Shown here: positions 34,974 through 43,351 of the stretch, piece after piece
Position numbering within the stretch: position 1 is the first letter of the stretch
Layout: each line of letters begins with the position of its first letter
Assembly (NCBI GenBank): GCA_022614965.1
Contig: JAKEHO010000091.1
Span: 1 to 43,351 of the forward strand
Source: Gammaproteobacteria bacterium
GTDB taxonomy: Bacteria > Pseudomonadota > Gammaproteobacteria > JAKEHO01
DNA: 43,351 nt
Direction: 5' to 3'
The notes under the pieces: generated by a model
The model's input: the letters and a program-made list of their open reading frames with translations, nothing else
Database searches by the model: none
What the model was told of the DNA's origin: nothing
Made by a program: the position numbers and the translations under genes

Positions 34974-35124
34974 GTGATGGGTGAGGAACTTTCTGTCACC
35001 TGATAGTCCCTAAATGAACGGTCACTCCTTCAGCTAGTGCCTTTAGCGTGAGTTTCAGCTTATTGGCGCATAGCGGATCGTTGTTAGGACAGGCGCTTAA
35101 GTGCTCTAGATGAGTTAAGTAAGG

Positions 35125-36519
35125 ATGGATTTTGTCATGTTGGGTCAGCGTAGAACCATGCGATCTTTCGTTATGATTAGCCTGCTGCTTGGGCAGCTCA
35201 CGCTTGGTCGGTTCGCCATCGCAGTCATGCCTGTGAAGGTGGGTGATGAGGAGCTTCCTAGTCTAGCACCGATGTTGGAGCGCGTGACCCCTGCAGTGGT
35301 CAATATCGCGACGGAGGGGAGAGTCATCATACAAAATCCGCTGCTGAGCGATCCGTTTTTCAGGCGGTTCTTTAACCTCCCAGATGAGCCTACCGAGCGA
35401 AAAATACAAAGCTTGGGTTCTGGTGTCATCGTTGATACCACGCAGGGCTACGTGTTGACGAATAATCACGTGATCCAAGATGCGCTCGAAATCACCGTGA
35501 CGCTGCGCGACGGCCGCCGGCTTCAGGCCGAACTTGTTGGTACGGATCCCGAAACCGACGTGGCAGTTATCAAGATCCCGGCAAAAGATCTCAAGGCCTT
35601 GCCCACTGCAGATTCTGACAAACTCCGCGTGGGCGATTTTGTGGTTGCCATCGGCAATCCGTTTCGACTCGGGCAGACGGTAACATCCGGCATCATCAGT
35701 GCACTCGGACGCAGCGGGCTCGGAATAGAAGGTTACGAGGATTTCATTCAAACGGACGCATCGATTAATCCAGGGAATTCGGGTGGCGCACTCGTCAACC
35801 TTCGTGGGGAGCTGGTCGGCATCAACACCGCAATTTTTAGCCCTACGGGTGGGAACATCGGGATTGGATTCGCAATTCCTATCAATATGGCTCGAAATAT
35901 TATGGAGCAGCTTGTTGAGTATGGTCAGGTACAGCGCGGTTTTGTCGGGATAACCCTTCAAGACGTGGACGCAGATCTTGCTGAGGCATTTCATTTGCCA
36001 GATGCGCACGGTGCCGTAGTGGTCGGGGTAACACCTGGTTCGCCGGCGGAGCAGGCTGGTCTGAAAGCGGGCGATATCATTACTGCGATCAATGGAGACC
36101 GCATAAGAAGCTCCGCCGAAGTTCGCAATGAAATTGGCTTGCTTCGAGTCGGCGACAAGTTGCAATTTGATTTGATACGAAATGGTAAATCGGTGCAAAT
36201 ATCGACCGTCATGTCCCCAAAAGAAGCGGATCTGGCTAAAGGGCCGCTGAGGAATCCGAGGCTTGGTGGGGCAACCTTTGCCGAACTGGAGCCGAATGCA
36301 CCAGGGGACGGTGACGTGGGCGGCGTTCAGGTTTTCAACGTTGAGCAGGGTAGTCGCGCTTGGCAGAACGGGCTGAGGCCCGGCGATATCATTACATCCG
36401 TAAACCGAACACCGGTACGCGATATGCGCAACTTTCTCGCCGCTGTGAACAATGAGCGGGGCAACCTTCTCTTGCGCATACGTAGGGGGAACTCGGCAGC
36501 GTATATCGTCGCCAAATAG
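35125..36519 (+). CDS. DegP/DegQ-type periplasmic serine protease
   Basis: A 464-residue HtrA protease-chaperone that removes misfolded periplasmic proteins. The triad is H115 (LTNNHVIQ), D145 (ETDVAVIKI) and S219 (NPGNSGGAL). Two PDZ domains follow (about 270-360, with VVGVTPGSPAEQAGLKAGDII, and 375-464, with VFNVEQGSRAWQNGLRPGDII). The N-terminal hydrophobic segment is a signal peptide. The start is uncertain: ATG 35125, 35137 or 35158 are all in frame; the last begins right at the signal. DegP and DegQ cannot be told apart from this alone. It lies among other stress genes. Confidence 0.92.
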   Translation: MDFVMLGQRRTMRSFVMISLLLGQLTLGRFAIAVMPVKVGDEELPSLAPMLERVTPAVVNIATEGRVIIQNPLLSDPFFRRFFNLPDEPTERKIQSLGSGVIVDTTQGYVLTNNHVIQDALEITVTLRDGRRLQAELVGTDPETDVAVIKIPAKDLKALPTADSDKLRVGDFVVAIGNPFRLGQTVTSGIISALGRSGLGIEGYEDFIQTDASINPGNSGGALVNLRGELVGINTAIFSPTGGNIGIGFAIPINMARNIMEQLVEYGQVQRGFVGITLQDVDADLAEAFHLPDAHGAVVVGVTPGSPAEQAGLKAGDIITAINGDRIRSSAEVRNEIGLLRVGDKLQFDLIRNGKSVQISTVMSPKEADLAKGPLRNPRLGGATFAELEPNAPGDGDVGGVQVFNVEQGSRAWQNGLRPGDIITSVNRTPVRDMRNFLAAVNNERGNLLLRIRRGNSAAYIVAK

Positions 36520-36648
36520 GGATTGCAAAGGCTACGCCAGCGCCGCTGCAGAAGGCTTCTTGTCCGATCCGATACCCATCCTCTCCCCCCATCCGCCCTT
36601 TGGATTGCCGTCCAGTTGACGACCTTGCCCCAGCCCTTGACTGTACCG

Positions 36649-37596
36649 TCAGTGCGACTTGGTATGCTCCATTTCAAGTTTTTGCACGCAGTCTAGGTGA
36701 CAGTCGTGTACGGCCTGTCGTAGCAGTTCAATTGCCCGGGGACGTGGAAATGTCCGTCGATAGGCGAGTGCCACCCGTCGATAAGGTGCGGGTCCGGCAA
36801 ATGGGCGGACAGTGAGCAGGCCCTTCAGATCATTCCGGCTGCTTTGAGCAGTACACGGCAACACCGTGATCCCCGCACCGGATGCGACCATTTGGCGGAT
36901 CGTCTCGATGGAGCTGCCTTCAAGCGTTTTTTGAATGGGACTCTCCAGCGCGCCCGCATAAGCGCATGCCGGGCAAACCTCCATCACCTGATCGCGAAAA
37001 CAGTTACCAGCGCTCAAAAGCAACAGCGTCTCATTCGCGAGTTGTTCTACTCTGATCGCCTTTGTCCTGCTCCAAGGATGCTTCGAAGGCAAAGCCAGGA
37101 CAAAGGGTTCATCATAGAGTGGCTGCGTGATAATACCGGGTGCCTCAAAGGGGAGGGAAATAATGATCGTGTCCAGTGCGCCACGCCTTAAACTTTCCCG
37201 CAAGTTGGAAGTAAAGCTTTCCTCAATCACAAGCGTCAAGTCAGGAGCACGCTTGTTTAACAGAGGGATCAGGTGCGGTAACAAATAGGGACCAATGGTG
37301 TAGATCACACCAAGGCGCATGGGTCCCCTTAGCTGATCCTTGCCTGCCAGAGCGATTTGCCTGATGGTCTCTGCTTCTTCAAGGACTTGCTGTGCCTGCT
37401 GGATGATACGTTCACCTATCGGCGTAATGCTGACTTCGTTTTGCCGCCTCTCAAATAAAATCACGCCTAATTCATCTTCGAGCTTGCGTACAGCAACGCT
37501 CAGCGTCGGTTGACTTACAAAGCAGGCCTCGGCAGCGCGGCCAAAGTGGCGTTCCCGGGCGACGGCGACGATGTAGCGGAGCTCTGTCAGGGTCAT
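36649..37596 (-). CDS. oxyR: OxyR, peroxide-sensing LysR regulator
   Basis: A 315-residue LysR-type activator with an N-terminal winged helix (LRYIVAVARERHFGRAAEACFVSQPTLSVAVRKLE). In the sensor domain the redox cysteines fall at 199 and 208 (SAGNCFRDQVMEVCP), the same numbers as E. coli OxyR, and form a disulfide with hydrogen peroxide. It should activate genes for catalase, peroxiredoxin or iron storage, none of which lie adjacent. The ATG at 37596 fits the normal start MTLTELRYIV. It is divergent from slp, with 144 bases between. Confidence 0.95.
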   Translation of the reverse strand: MTLTELRYIVAVARERHFGRAAEACFVSQPTLSVAVRKLEDELGVILFERRQNEVSITPIGERIIQQAQQVLEEAETIRQIALAGKDQLRGPMRLGVIYTIGPYLLPHLIPLLNKRAPDLTLVIEESFTSNLRESLRRGALDTIIISLPFEAPGIITQPLYDEPFVLALPSKHPWSRTKAIRVEQLANETLLLLSAGNCFRDQVMEVCPACAYAGALESPIQKTLEGSSIETIRQMVASGAGITVLPCTAQSSRNDLKGLLTVRPFAGPAPYRRVALAYRRTFPRPRAIELLRQAVHDCHLDCVQKLEMEHTKSH

Positions 37597-37740
37597 AAAC
37601 GGATTCTACAAGCGTTTTGCTTTGGATGCGCGTCTCAGTATTGGAGGACAATAGGATGGGATGGTTGCTATGGGTACGAAGGCGACGAACGAAATCCCGA
37701 ATGCTAGGCAAACAAATCGCGAAGGGCCTACAATGCAACG

Positions 37741-38340
37741 ATGTCCATGAAGCGATCTGCACTATTCGTCATCACGGCGCTGTCCCTTGGTGGATGTGCG
37801 AGCCAAGTTCCGATTGAGATACGAGAGCCTCCAGCTGATAATCCCACCATTGCCGCAGTTGGGAGTGATTTCCAGGGGTTCAATGGCAGGTACGTGCGGT
37901 GGGGCGGGACGATTGCTGCGGTTGAAAATAGAACGAACGAAACCGACGTGGAAGTGGTCGCGCACAAACTCGACAGTGAAGGCAGCCCCTACGCAACCGA
38001 TGACTCATTAGGGCGTTTCATCGCACGGGTTGAGGCATTTCTCGACCCCGTGATCTATGCTGTGGATCGGAGCGTTACGGCCTACGGCGTGTTAGAAGGC
38101 AGCATCACACGCCCCATCGGCGAGCATCCCTACACCTACCCACTCGTGAAAGCAACGAAATTCTACCTCTGGCCCGAATATTCGTACTATCCTGGCTACG
38201 CTCCTTATCACTATGGTTATTACGATCCCTACTATTACCCCTATCCCTATTTCTATCTATACCCCTCCTACCCATACTCGTACGCATATCCCTATCGCTT
38301 TGGCTACCGTGGCCTTGGTGGGCGTCTCATAGGGCATTGA
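37741..38340 (+). CDS. slp: Slp-family outer-membrane lipoprotein with Tyr-rich tail
   Basis: A 199-residue lipoprotein: the signal ends ITALSLGGC, with Cys19 for lipidation. The body (20-145) is the Slp domain (FQGFNGRYVRWGGTIAAVENR, VTAYGVLEGSITRPIGEHPYTYPLV), linked to starvation and acid stress in E. coli. The last 50 residues are striking: about 21 tyrosines with prolines (YYPGYAPYHYGYYDPYYYP and on). Such Tyr/Pro tails could cross-link, bind metal or pack on the envelope. It is alone, divergent from oxyR. ATG 37747 is an alternative start. Confidence 0.85.
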   Translation: MSMKRSALFVITALSLGGCASQVPIEIREPPADNPTIAAVGSDFQGFNGRYVRWGGTIAAVENRTNETDVEVVAHKLDSEGSPYATDDSLGRFIARVEAFLDPVIYAVDRSVTAYGVLEGSITRPIGEHPYTYPLVKATKFYLWPEYSYYPGYAPYHYGYYDPYYYPYPYFYLYPSYPYSYAYPYRFGYRGLGGRLIGH

Positions 38341-38506
38341 TTCGCCAAGCGCGAACGCGCTGTGCGTTGGATGAATCGCACAGCAACCGAAGGGCGCCTA
38401 TCCAGCGTGCATGAAAGGCAGGATCACTCATCAAGCGCAATGTGGTGAGATCGCAGCGCGCTACCGTCCGGCCAACCAAACCGGACAGCTCCTCCCATAA
38501 GGCGAT

Positions 38507-39322
38507 CTATTTGCCGGCCAATGCGGTAAACGATCCCCAGGCCTCTTGTGCGATCGGGGCGCATTTTTCTGCGTTTAAACTGCGTAGCAAAGCGACGTCG
38601 ATAAAACGTGCACCGTGCGCGTTGCCAGCGATGACAGTAAAGGACCTATCCGGTTCGCCGAGATGGTCGAGGACCAGGCTTGCCCCCGTGAAATCTTGAT
38701 TACGAGTGAACGAGTGGGTAGTTATCAGTGTTTTCATGCCCGCTGCTAGCGCTGCCATATTTCCATTTTGGGTGTCTTCAATCGCCATGCATACATTCGC
38801 ATCGAGCGCTAGCTGGGCCAGCGTGTATTGATAGACCGCGGGAGATGGTTTCTTTTTAGCGATAACATCACAGGTCGCAATGACATCAAACCACGCGAGC
38901 GCCTCCTTGCCCAAGATATTGTTCAACAGGGCTTCGACATTTGCCCGCGCGGAGCTGGTGGCGATAGCGAGGCGGATCCGTTTACTGCGCGCCTCTGCGA
39001 GCAATCGCTCGATACCTGGGCGCAGGCGCAGCTTCGCGGCTCTCAACATACGCTGGTAATGGGCCGTTTTCGCTTGGTGAATCTCAGCGGCAAATGCACT
39101 GGGATCATCCGGACAATGGGAGTCGTGTCCGCGCGTTTCGGCATAAAACTGTATGCGTTCCCTGCCGCCTGACACCGACAGTAAGTCCGCATAGAGTTCC
39201 CGCGACCACTCCCACTTAAGTCCGAAATCGCTAAACGCGGCATTGAATGCGAGACGGTGGACCTCTTCCGTATCCGCTAATGTGCCGTCAACATCGAATA
39301 TCAATCCCTGCAGTTTCGTCAT
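38507..39322 (-). CDS. HAD-superfamily phosphatase (CbbY-like)
   Basis: A 271-residue phosphosugar phosphatase of subclass I. The motifs are FDVDGTLAD (nucleophile D10 and acid D12), IATSSARANVEALL (motif II Ser), KKKPSPAVYQYTLAQL (motif III Lys) and AIEDTQNGNMAALAAGM (motif IV). The helical cap is between residues 15 and 95. It resembles CbbY, which in Calvin-cycle bacteria removes xylulose bisphosphate, a RubisCO inhibitor; no cbb gene is nearby, so the substrate is uncertain. It stands alone, leftward, between slp and rmuC. Confidence 0.85.
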   Translation of the reverse strand: MTKLQGLIFDVDGTLADTEEVHRLAFNAAFSDFGLKWEWSRELYADLLSVSGGRERIQFYAETRGHDSHCPDDPSAFAAEIHQAKTAHYQRMLRAAKLRLRPGIERLLAEARSKRIRLAIATSSARANVEALLNNILGKEALAWFDVIATCDVIAKKKPSPAVYQYTLAQLALDANVCMAIEDTQNGNMAALAAGMKTLITTHSFTRNQDFTGASLVLDHLGEPDRSFTVIAGNAHGARFIDVALLRSLNAEKCAPIAQEAWGSFTALAGK

Positions 39323-39422
39323 GTAGGTTTTATCTTCCGGACTTGAAATTCCTTGAAAGTATAGTCAAAACGACTTGCTAGTTCTTGATGTGAATAGAAA
39401 ATTATTGTGATGCAGTGCCGAA

Positions 39423-40811
39423 TCATGTCAGCTCATCGCGCTGGTCCACTGGCAGAGCGGGTCGCTTTACTTCCTCTAGCTCCACGCGCTCAATCTGCGC
39501 AAACCGTGAGCTGATCTTCCGAGCCGATTTGTGTACATCCTTAACATCGTTGTGTGCCTGCGCTATATGCCTGGATAGGGCGTCCATCCGATGCTGAAAC
39601 CGTTCGAAGTCCTTGGCAAGATAGCCCAGGTGCTCCTGTATGATGTCCACCTGTTCCCGAGTAGCGGCGTCCTTCAGCACCGCGCGGGCCGTGTTGAGAA
39701 TGGCCCAGAGTGTGGTAGGTGAGACCATCCAAACCCTCGAAGAGTTCGCTTCTTCTACGAGATCTGCATGATGTGCCTGAATTTCGGCAAAAACTGCCTC
39801 CGCCGGGATAAACATCACAGCGCCATCGGATGTGGTGCCGGGGACGATGTATTTTTCGGCGATGTCCTGAATGTGCTTACGGATATCCTGCTTGAACTGA
39901 CGCTCGGCCTCCTTGCGATTGGTCTCGGCCAGGGAAATGTCGGTCATGCGCCGGTAAGATTCCAGCGGGAATTTGGCGTCGATCGCCACAGTGCCGGTGG
40001 GCTCCGGCAGAAACAACATGCAGTCGACAACTTTGTCATTTGGCAAGGTATATTGCAAAGCAAAGCTTGCCTCCGGCATCACGTTGCGCACGAGGGCGCT
40101 GAGTTGTACCTCCCCGTAGGCCCCCCGGGAGCGCTTGTCCGCAAGGATCTCCTGCAGGCTGACCACGTTGGTCGATAGTTCCGTGATTTTTTTCTGGGCC
40201 TCGTCAATAAGAGCCAGACGTTTCAAGATGTCCGCAAACGTCGCCGTCGTTTTCTCAAATCCCTCGGTGAGACGTCGCTCAACCTCGCCACTGATCTGCT
40301 CAAGACGCTTGTCTGTGCTCTGGGTCAGGCCTTCCAAGCGCTTGCCGAGCTCTTCGGCATTCCTAGAAAGCGCATCGGCCACCTGATTTTGCACGCTGGT
40401 TATGCCCGTCTGCAGACCCTCCTGCAATGTCTTGATGGCCTCACCTTGGCGCTGTTCAAACCGGGTTCGATGGTCGGACAATAATCGTTGCAATTCCTCG
40501 CGGAGCTCCCCTAATGAGCGCACAATCTGCGTTCGACCGTCAGCGAGATTCTCCGAGACCGCATGCTTCAGGATTTCGAAACGCTCCACAAGCTGCTCAC
40601 GCAGCGTCGCCGATGCATTGACCTGCTGCGTCTGTATTTCAGCGAGACGCTGTTCTAGGGTATGGATGTGTTTTGACTGCTCATCCAAGCGCGTCTCAAG
40701 ACGCACCGAAACCTCGCGCTCACGTGCCGAACGGGCCGGGCGAAACGCCAGCCAAAGGACGACGAGCAACAGGACAAGGAGGATAATGTCAGATAGCATG
40801 GGCGTTAACAT
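39423..40811 (-). CDS. rmuC: RmuC-family DNA recombination protein
   Basis: A 462-residue protein: one N-terminal membrane helix (IILLVLLLVVLWLAF), a long coiled coil (about 30-200) and a nuclease-like core (about 230-400) with GAYGEVQLSALVRNVMPEASF, AIDAKFPLESYRR and FIPAEAVFAEI. RmuC limits recombination at inverted repeats and was recently linked to mobile-element control; the core is PD-(D/E)XK-like. ATG 40811 has GGAG seven bases upstream, so a longer frame to 40871 is discounted. It is divergent from the SirB1 gene. Confidence 0.92.
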   Translation of the reverse strand: MLTPMLSDIILLVLLLVVLWLAFRPARSAREREVSVRLETRLDEQSKHIHTLEQRLAEIQTQQVNASATLREQLVERFEILKHAVSENLADGRTQIVRSLGELREELQRLLSDHRTRFEQRQGEAIKTLQEGLQTGITSVQNQVADALSRNAEELGKRLEGLTQSTDKRLEQISGEVERRLTEGFEKTTATFADILKRLALIDEAQKKITELSTNVVSLQEILADKRSRGAYGEVQLSALVRNVMPEASFALQYTLPNDKVVDCMLFLPEPTGTVAIDAKFPLESYRRMTDISLAETNRKEAERQFKQDIRKHIQDIAEKYIVPGTTSDGAVMFIPAEAVFAEIQAHHADLVEEANSSRVWMVSPTTLWAILNTARAVLKDAATREQVDIIQEHLGYLAKDFERFQHRMDALSRHIAQAHNDVKDVHKSARKISSRFAQIERVELEEVKRPALPVDQRDELT

Positions 40812-40916
40812 TGGGGGCTCCAAAGAGGTGTTGGCGTGGGTCGGAGTAGGGTACACTCGCTTTCGATGCACCCACAGTTATCTGGCGGCGTGGCTGGCGG
40901 GCACGTTGAGTTTGAC

Positions 40917-41759
40917 ATGATACAAGCAGATATGCAGCGGTTTGTGTCCATTGTCTCCGGCCCGGACGAGGATATCAATCTGGCCGAGGCGGCGCTTCTG
41001 ATCGCCAGGATCGAATATCCTGATTTGGAGATGGACCCTTATCTGAGGCGCCTCGACGAATTGGCCGCCGCCGTTGGGGCACACCTTCGCGAAGACGACT
41101 CCCTGGTTCGCACGATTGCCGAAATGAACAGATACCTGTTCGAGGAGCTTGGCTTCACGGGCAATCGTGAAGATTATCTCGACCCTAGAAACAGCTTTTT
41201 AAATGATGTTATAGAAAGGAAACTCGGGATCCCGATTAGCTTGTCTGTGATTTATTTAGAGGTTGGCCAACGCTTAGGATTGCCCCTAGTGGGCGTATCA
41301 TTTCCGGGACATTTCCTCGTTAAGCTCTGTCTTGATTCTGGTGAGATCGTGCTCGATCCATTCTCCGGTGGCCTGTCTCTTGGAAAGCAAGATCTGGAGC
41401 AACGGCTCAAGAATCTGGTAGGGGAGGATGACCCATTTGAACCTGATCTGGAGCGTCTGCTCAGCGCGGCCAGTAAGAAGGAGATCCTCGTGCGGATGTT
41501 GCGCAACCTCAAATCCATCTATGCGAGTCGTGGAAATTTGAATCAGGCGTTGACGGTGATTGATCACATATTATTAATCGTTCCGGATGAACCCGAAGAA
41601 ATCCGTGATCGAGGTCAGATTTATGACAAGATGGACTGCTTCAAGGCGGCGTATTTCGATTACCGGCGGTATCTGCAATTGCAGCCAGGGGCCGGTGATG
41701 CTAGTAGCATCTGGGCACGCTGTGTCGAGCTGGAAGGGGCGATTGCAAGGCTTAATTGA
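40917..41759 (+). CDS. SirB1-family transglutaminase-like/TPR protein
   Basis: A 280-residue protein. The first 190 residues carry the SirB1 transglutaminase-like domain (AALLIARIEYPDLEMDPYLRRLDELA; NSFLNDVIERKLGIPISLSVIYLEVGQRLGLPLVGVSFPGHFL). The C-terminal 80 residues form tetratricopeptide-type helices (NLKSIYASRGNLNQALTVIDHIL; YFDYRRYLQL). The catalytic-type Cys of true transglutaminases is replaced, as is normal for this family; the function is unknown. The start may be ATG 40917 or ATG 40866. Its stop overlaps the start of the radical SAM gene by four bases, so translation is coupled. Confidence 0.85.
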   Translation: MIQADMQRFVSIVSGPDEDINLAEAALLIARIEYPDLEMDPYLRRLDELAAAVGAHLREDDSLVRTIAEMNRYLFEELGFTGNREDYLDPRNSFLNDVIERKLGIPISLSVIYLEVGQRLGLPLVGVSFPGHFLVKLCLDSGEIVLDPFSGGLSLGKQDLEQRLKNLVGEDDPFEPDLERLLSAASKKEILVRMLRNLKSIYASRGNLNQALTVIDHILLIVPDEPEEIRDRGQIYDKMDCFKAAYFDYRRYLQLQPGAGDASSIWARCVELEGAIARLN

Positions 41760-42877
41760 AGCGCACATCCGATTTAGAGGACGTAGGGGTGGCTGCAACG
41801 CTATCGGGCACCAGAGGAGGTAAGCGCCGGGGTCGGGGTGCGCTCACGAATCCCGATGCGCGTTACCTCCAACATTCCCGCGAGCACATTGATGATGGGT
41901 GGAATGAGGCGGATCCGGTGCCAGCGCCGCTTGAGACGACAGTCACGGTGGAACGGCCGAAGAGCATCATCACCCGCAATCATTCCCCAGATGTGCCATT
42001 TGATTATTCAATCAATCCATACCGAGGCTGTGAACATGGGTGCATCTACTGCTATGCAAGGCCGACTCATGCTTACATGGACCTCTCTCCTGGGCTCGAT
42101 TTTGAAAGTAAGCTCTTCGCGAAACCCAATGCTGCAGAGTTGCTTAAAGAAGAGCTGGCGAAGCCGGGGTACCAATGCAGGCCAATCGCCCTGGGCACGA
42201 ACACGGATCCCTATCAACCGATCGAGCGTAAGTGGCAGATCACGCGAGGGATCATAGAGGTACTGGCAGAATGTCGGCATCCGATGAGCATTGTCACTAA
42301 ATCCTCACTCATTGAACGTGACATCGATCTGCTCAGCGCGATGGCGGATCAGGGGCTCGTGGAGGTGTTCGTGTCGGTTACCACGCTTGACCGCAACCTT
42401 GCGCGGCATATGGAGCCTCGTGCCGCGGCTCCACCGCGCCGGCTCGAGACCTTACGCAGTTTAAGTGATGCTGGGATCCCCACTGGCGTCATGGTGGCCC
42501 CGGTGATCCCCATATTGAACGACAAGGAGATTGAGACCATCCTCACAGCCAGTGCAGAAGCCGGTGTACGCTTTGCCGGTTACGTGCTGCTTCGCCTACC
42601 ACACGAAGTTAAAGATCTCTTCAAATCGTGGTTGGCAGAACATGAACCGTTAAAGGCCGGCCACGTGATGAGCATGGTCAAGTCGATGCGAGGCGGCAAA
42701 GAAAATGATCCGAATTTCGGCAGCCGGATGAAGGGCAGCGGTGTCTATGCCGAGATGATCCGCCGTCGCTTCCATACCGCCTGCAAACGACTTGGGCTCA
42801 ACAAATCTGCGCACCGCCTCGACGTATCGAAATTTGTTCCGATGCCGGTACGTGGAAACCAGCTAACCCTATTCTGA
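41756..42877 (+). CDS. Radical SAM protein, spore photoproduct lyase-like (PA0069 type)
   Basis: A 373-residue radical SAM enzyme. The three cluster cysteines are C92, C96 and C99 (YRGCEHGCIYCYARP), forming the [4Fe-4S] that splits S-adenosylmethionine. The body follows the SPL-like family (IALGTNTDPYQPIER, SIVTKSSLIERDIDLL, EVFVSVTTLDRNL, RETLRSLSDAGIPTGVMVAPVIPILND-like). The substrate is unknown; DNA or nucleotide repair has been suggested for relatives, not shown. It begins with TTG at 41756 inside the SirB1 stop codon; a later start would remove the conserved GRGALTNPDARY segment, which supports the TTG. Two-gene operon with SirB1. Confidence 0.85.
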   Translation: MKRTSDLEDVGVAATLSGTRGGKRRGRGALTNPDARYLQHSREHIDDGWNEADPVPAPLETTVTVERPKSIITRNHSPDVPFDYSINPYRGCEHGCIYCYARPTHAYMDLSPGLDFESKLFAKPNAAELLKEELAKPGYQCRPIALGTNTDPYQPIERKWQITRGIIEVLAECRHPMSIVTKSSLIERDIDLLSAMADQGLVEVFVSVTTLDRNLARHMEPRAAAPPRRLETLRSLSDAGIPTGVMVAPVIPILNDKEIETILTASAEAGVRFAGYVLLRLPHEVKDLFKSWLAEHEPLKAGHVMSMVKSMRGGKENDPNFGSRMKGSGVYAEMIRRRFHTACKRLGLNKSAHRLDVSKFVPMPVRGNQLTLF

Positions 42878-42961
42878 TTATCCTAGAGCCGGGGGTTGCT
42901 GTGACGTCGTCTTTATATCCGAGGGCGGCCGTGCAGTACATGGAGATTGGCCACGTCGCTA

Positions 42962-43351
42962 TTACTTTCGCGATTGCGTGATGTACAGGCCTACGAGCCA
43001 GGCAATCAGCACGGTGAGATAGATCTGGCCGACCACCGCTTCCAGATAGGAAAATACGCGGGCCGGCGGAGTAATGGGATTGATATCCCCGTAGCCCACA
43101 GTGGTCAGCGTGATAAAGCTGTAGTACAGGAAGGTGACAAATTGACCATGCGGGCGTTCCGTCCACGGGGCCCCAAGCGCCTCTCTTGGGAAGGCGGACA
43201 GGGATCCGGGAGATAGGATCTCAATCAGCATAAATAAGAGCGCCCACGTCATCCCGATCATGAGATAGGCGCTTATCGCCGCAAAGATTTCATCCATGGT
43301 CACGCTGCGTTGTCTGACGACATGGATCACGGTCATGACCGTGATGTAGAA
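42962..43351 (-). CDS. Ion channel (two-helix K+ channel type), 5' end cut off
   Basis: The C-terminal 129 residues of a small membrane channel. It shows a helix (AISAYLMIGMTWALLFMLIE), a pore loop with the potassium selectivity filter TTVGYGD, and a second helix (YLEAVVGQIYLTVLIAWLVGLYI). It lacks a regulatory RCK domain. An ATG at 43336 exists, but the frame continues open through 43351 (FYITV), so the real start and one or more upstream helices lie outside the window. Leftward, convergent with the radical SAM gene. Confidence 0.8.
   Translation of the reverse strand, partial: FYITVMTVIHVVRQRSVTMDEIFAAISAYLMIGMTWALLFMLIEILSPGSLSAFPREALGAPWTERPHGQFVTFLYYSFITLTTVGYGDINPITPPARVFSYLEAVVGQIYLTVLIAWLVGLYITQSRK

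Noticed and set aside
34985..35015. Possible sigma-E promoter before the periplasmic protease (GGAACTT at 34985-34991)
   Set aside because: The -35 is a perfect match and the target is typical, but no good -10 (TCTGA/TCTAA) occurs at 15-17 bases; the nearest, CTAAA, is 18 away and weak.
35263..36528. A 421-codon open frame on the minus strand opposite the DegP/DegQ gene
   Set aside because: The plus strand carries an intact protease with triad and two PDZ domains; the opposite frame has no recognisable motif or ribosome site.
1..43351. CRISPR arrays, insertion sequences, transposases, integrases and rRNA genes
   Set aside because: I looked for regularly spaced direct repeats, transposase and recombinase motifs and ribosomal RNA and found none; the only repeats of note are the tRNA-Gln segments.

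Overview
The window reads as chromosomal DNA of a gammaproteobacterium. Support comes from Coq7-type ubiquinone synthesis, a rplM-rpsI pair followed by a CCA-encoding tRNA-Gln(CTG), OxyR with cysteines at the E. coli positions 199 and 208, an Slp lipoprotein, SirB1- and RmuC-type genes, and an apparent sigma-32 promoter. The many metal efflux genes suggest life in a metal-rich place. The genus cannot be fixed by reading alone.

Layout. (1) 1-5413: ordinary genes with a c-di-GMP theme (a flavin reductase, a PilZ protein, diacylglycerol kinase, a membrane GGDEF-EAL protein, a YnfA-type protein). CRP-type palindromes lie upstream of the PilZ and GGDEF-EAL genes. (2) 5536-7085: a mer-like operon with its MerR operator, a full Hg-binding MerR and two thiol-rich proteins, but no mercuric reductase; it ends in an intrinsic terminator. 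(3) 7194-20399: a metal-efflux block bounded by two broken copies of the 3' part of tRNA-Gln. One arm is rightward (CzcI-like protein, outer-membrane factor, adaptor, HME-RND pump, PII-like protein, CDF exporter); the other is a leftward CusB-CusA pair with a CusF domain fused to CusB. (4) 20365-26818: a second block between tRNA fragments: an MFS transporter, the frameshifted stub of a copper P-type ATPase, and a leftward copper operon (DUF2231 protein, Tat-exported multicopper oxidase, lipoprotein outer-membrane factor, Cys/His-rich periplasmic protein) in which every product has a His/Met- or Cys-rich segment; LapA follows. (5) 26771-27558: one secreted protein between a third fragment and the intact tRNA-Gln. 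(6) 27581-43351: core and stress genes: rpsI, rplM, a 2Fe-2S ferredoxin, coq7, a host-attachment-like protein, archease-RtcB RNA repair, a phosphoribosyltransferase, hsp20-cbpA-cbpM (cbpM frameshifted), a DegP/DegQ protease, oxyR, slp, a HAD phosphatase, rmuC, a SirB1 protein, a radical SAM protein and a K+ channel cut by the right edge.

The most notable structure is the stack of four same-orientation tRNA-Gln 3' segments (7194, 20365, 26771, 27485) to the left of rplM-rpsI. It looks like repeated insertion at one tRNA attachment site, with metal-resistance cargo kept and integrases lost. The products could work together: MerR-controlled thiol proteins, periplasmic copper oxidation, Cus-type Cu/Ag export, and a divalent-metal RND pump with a CDF exporter feeding the periplasm. 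CusBA has no outer-membrane partner beside it, whereas the next block holds an outer-membrane factor with no pump, so these two may be partners.
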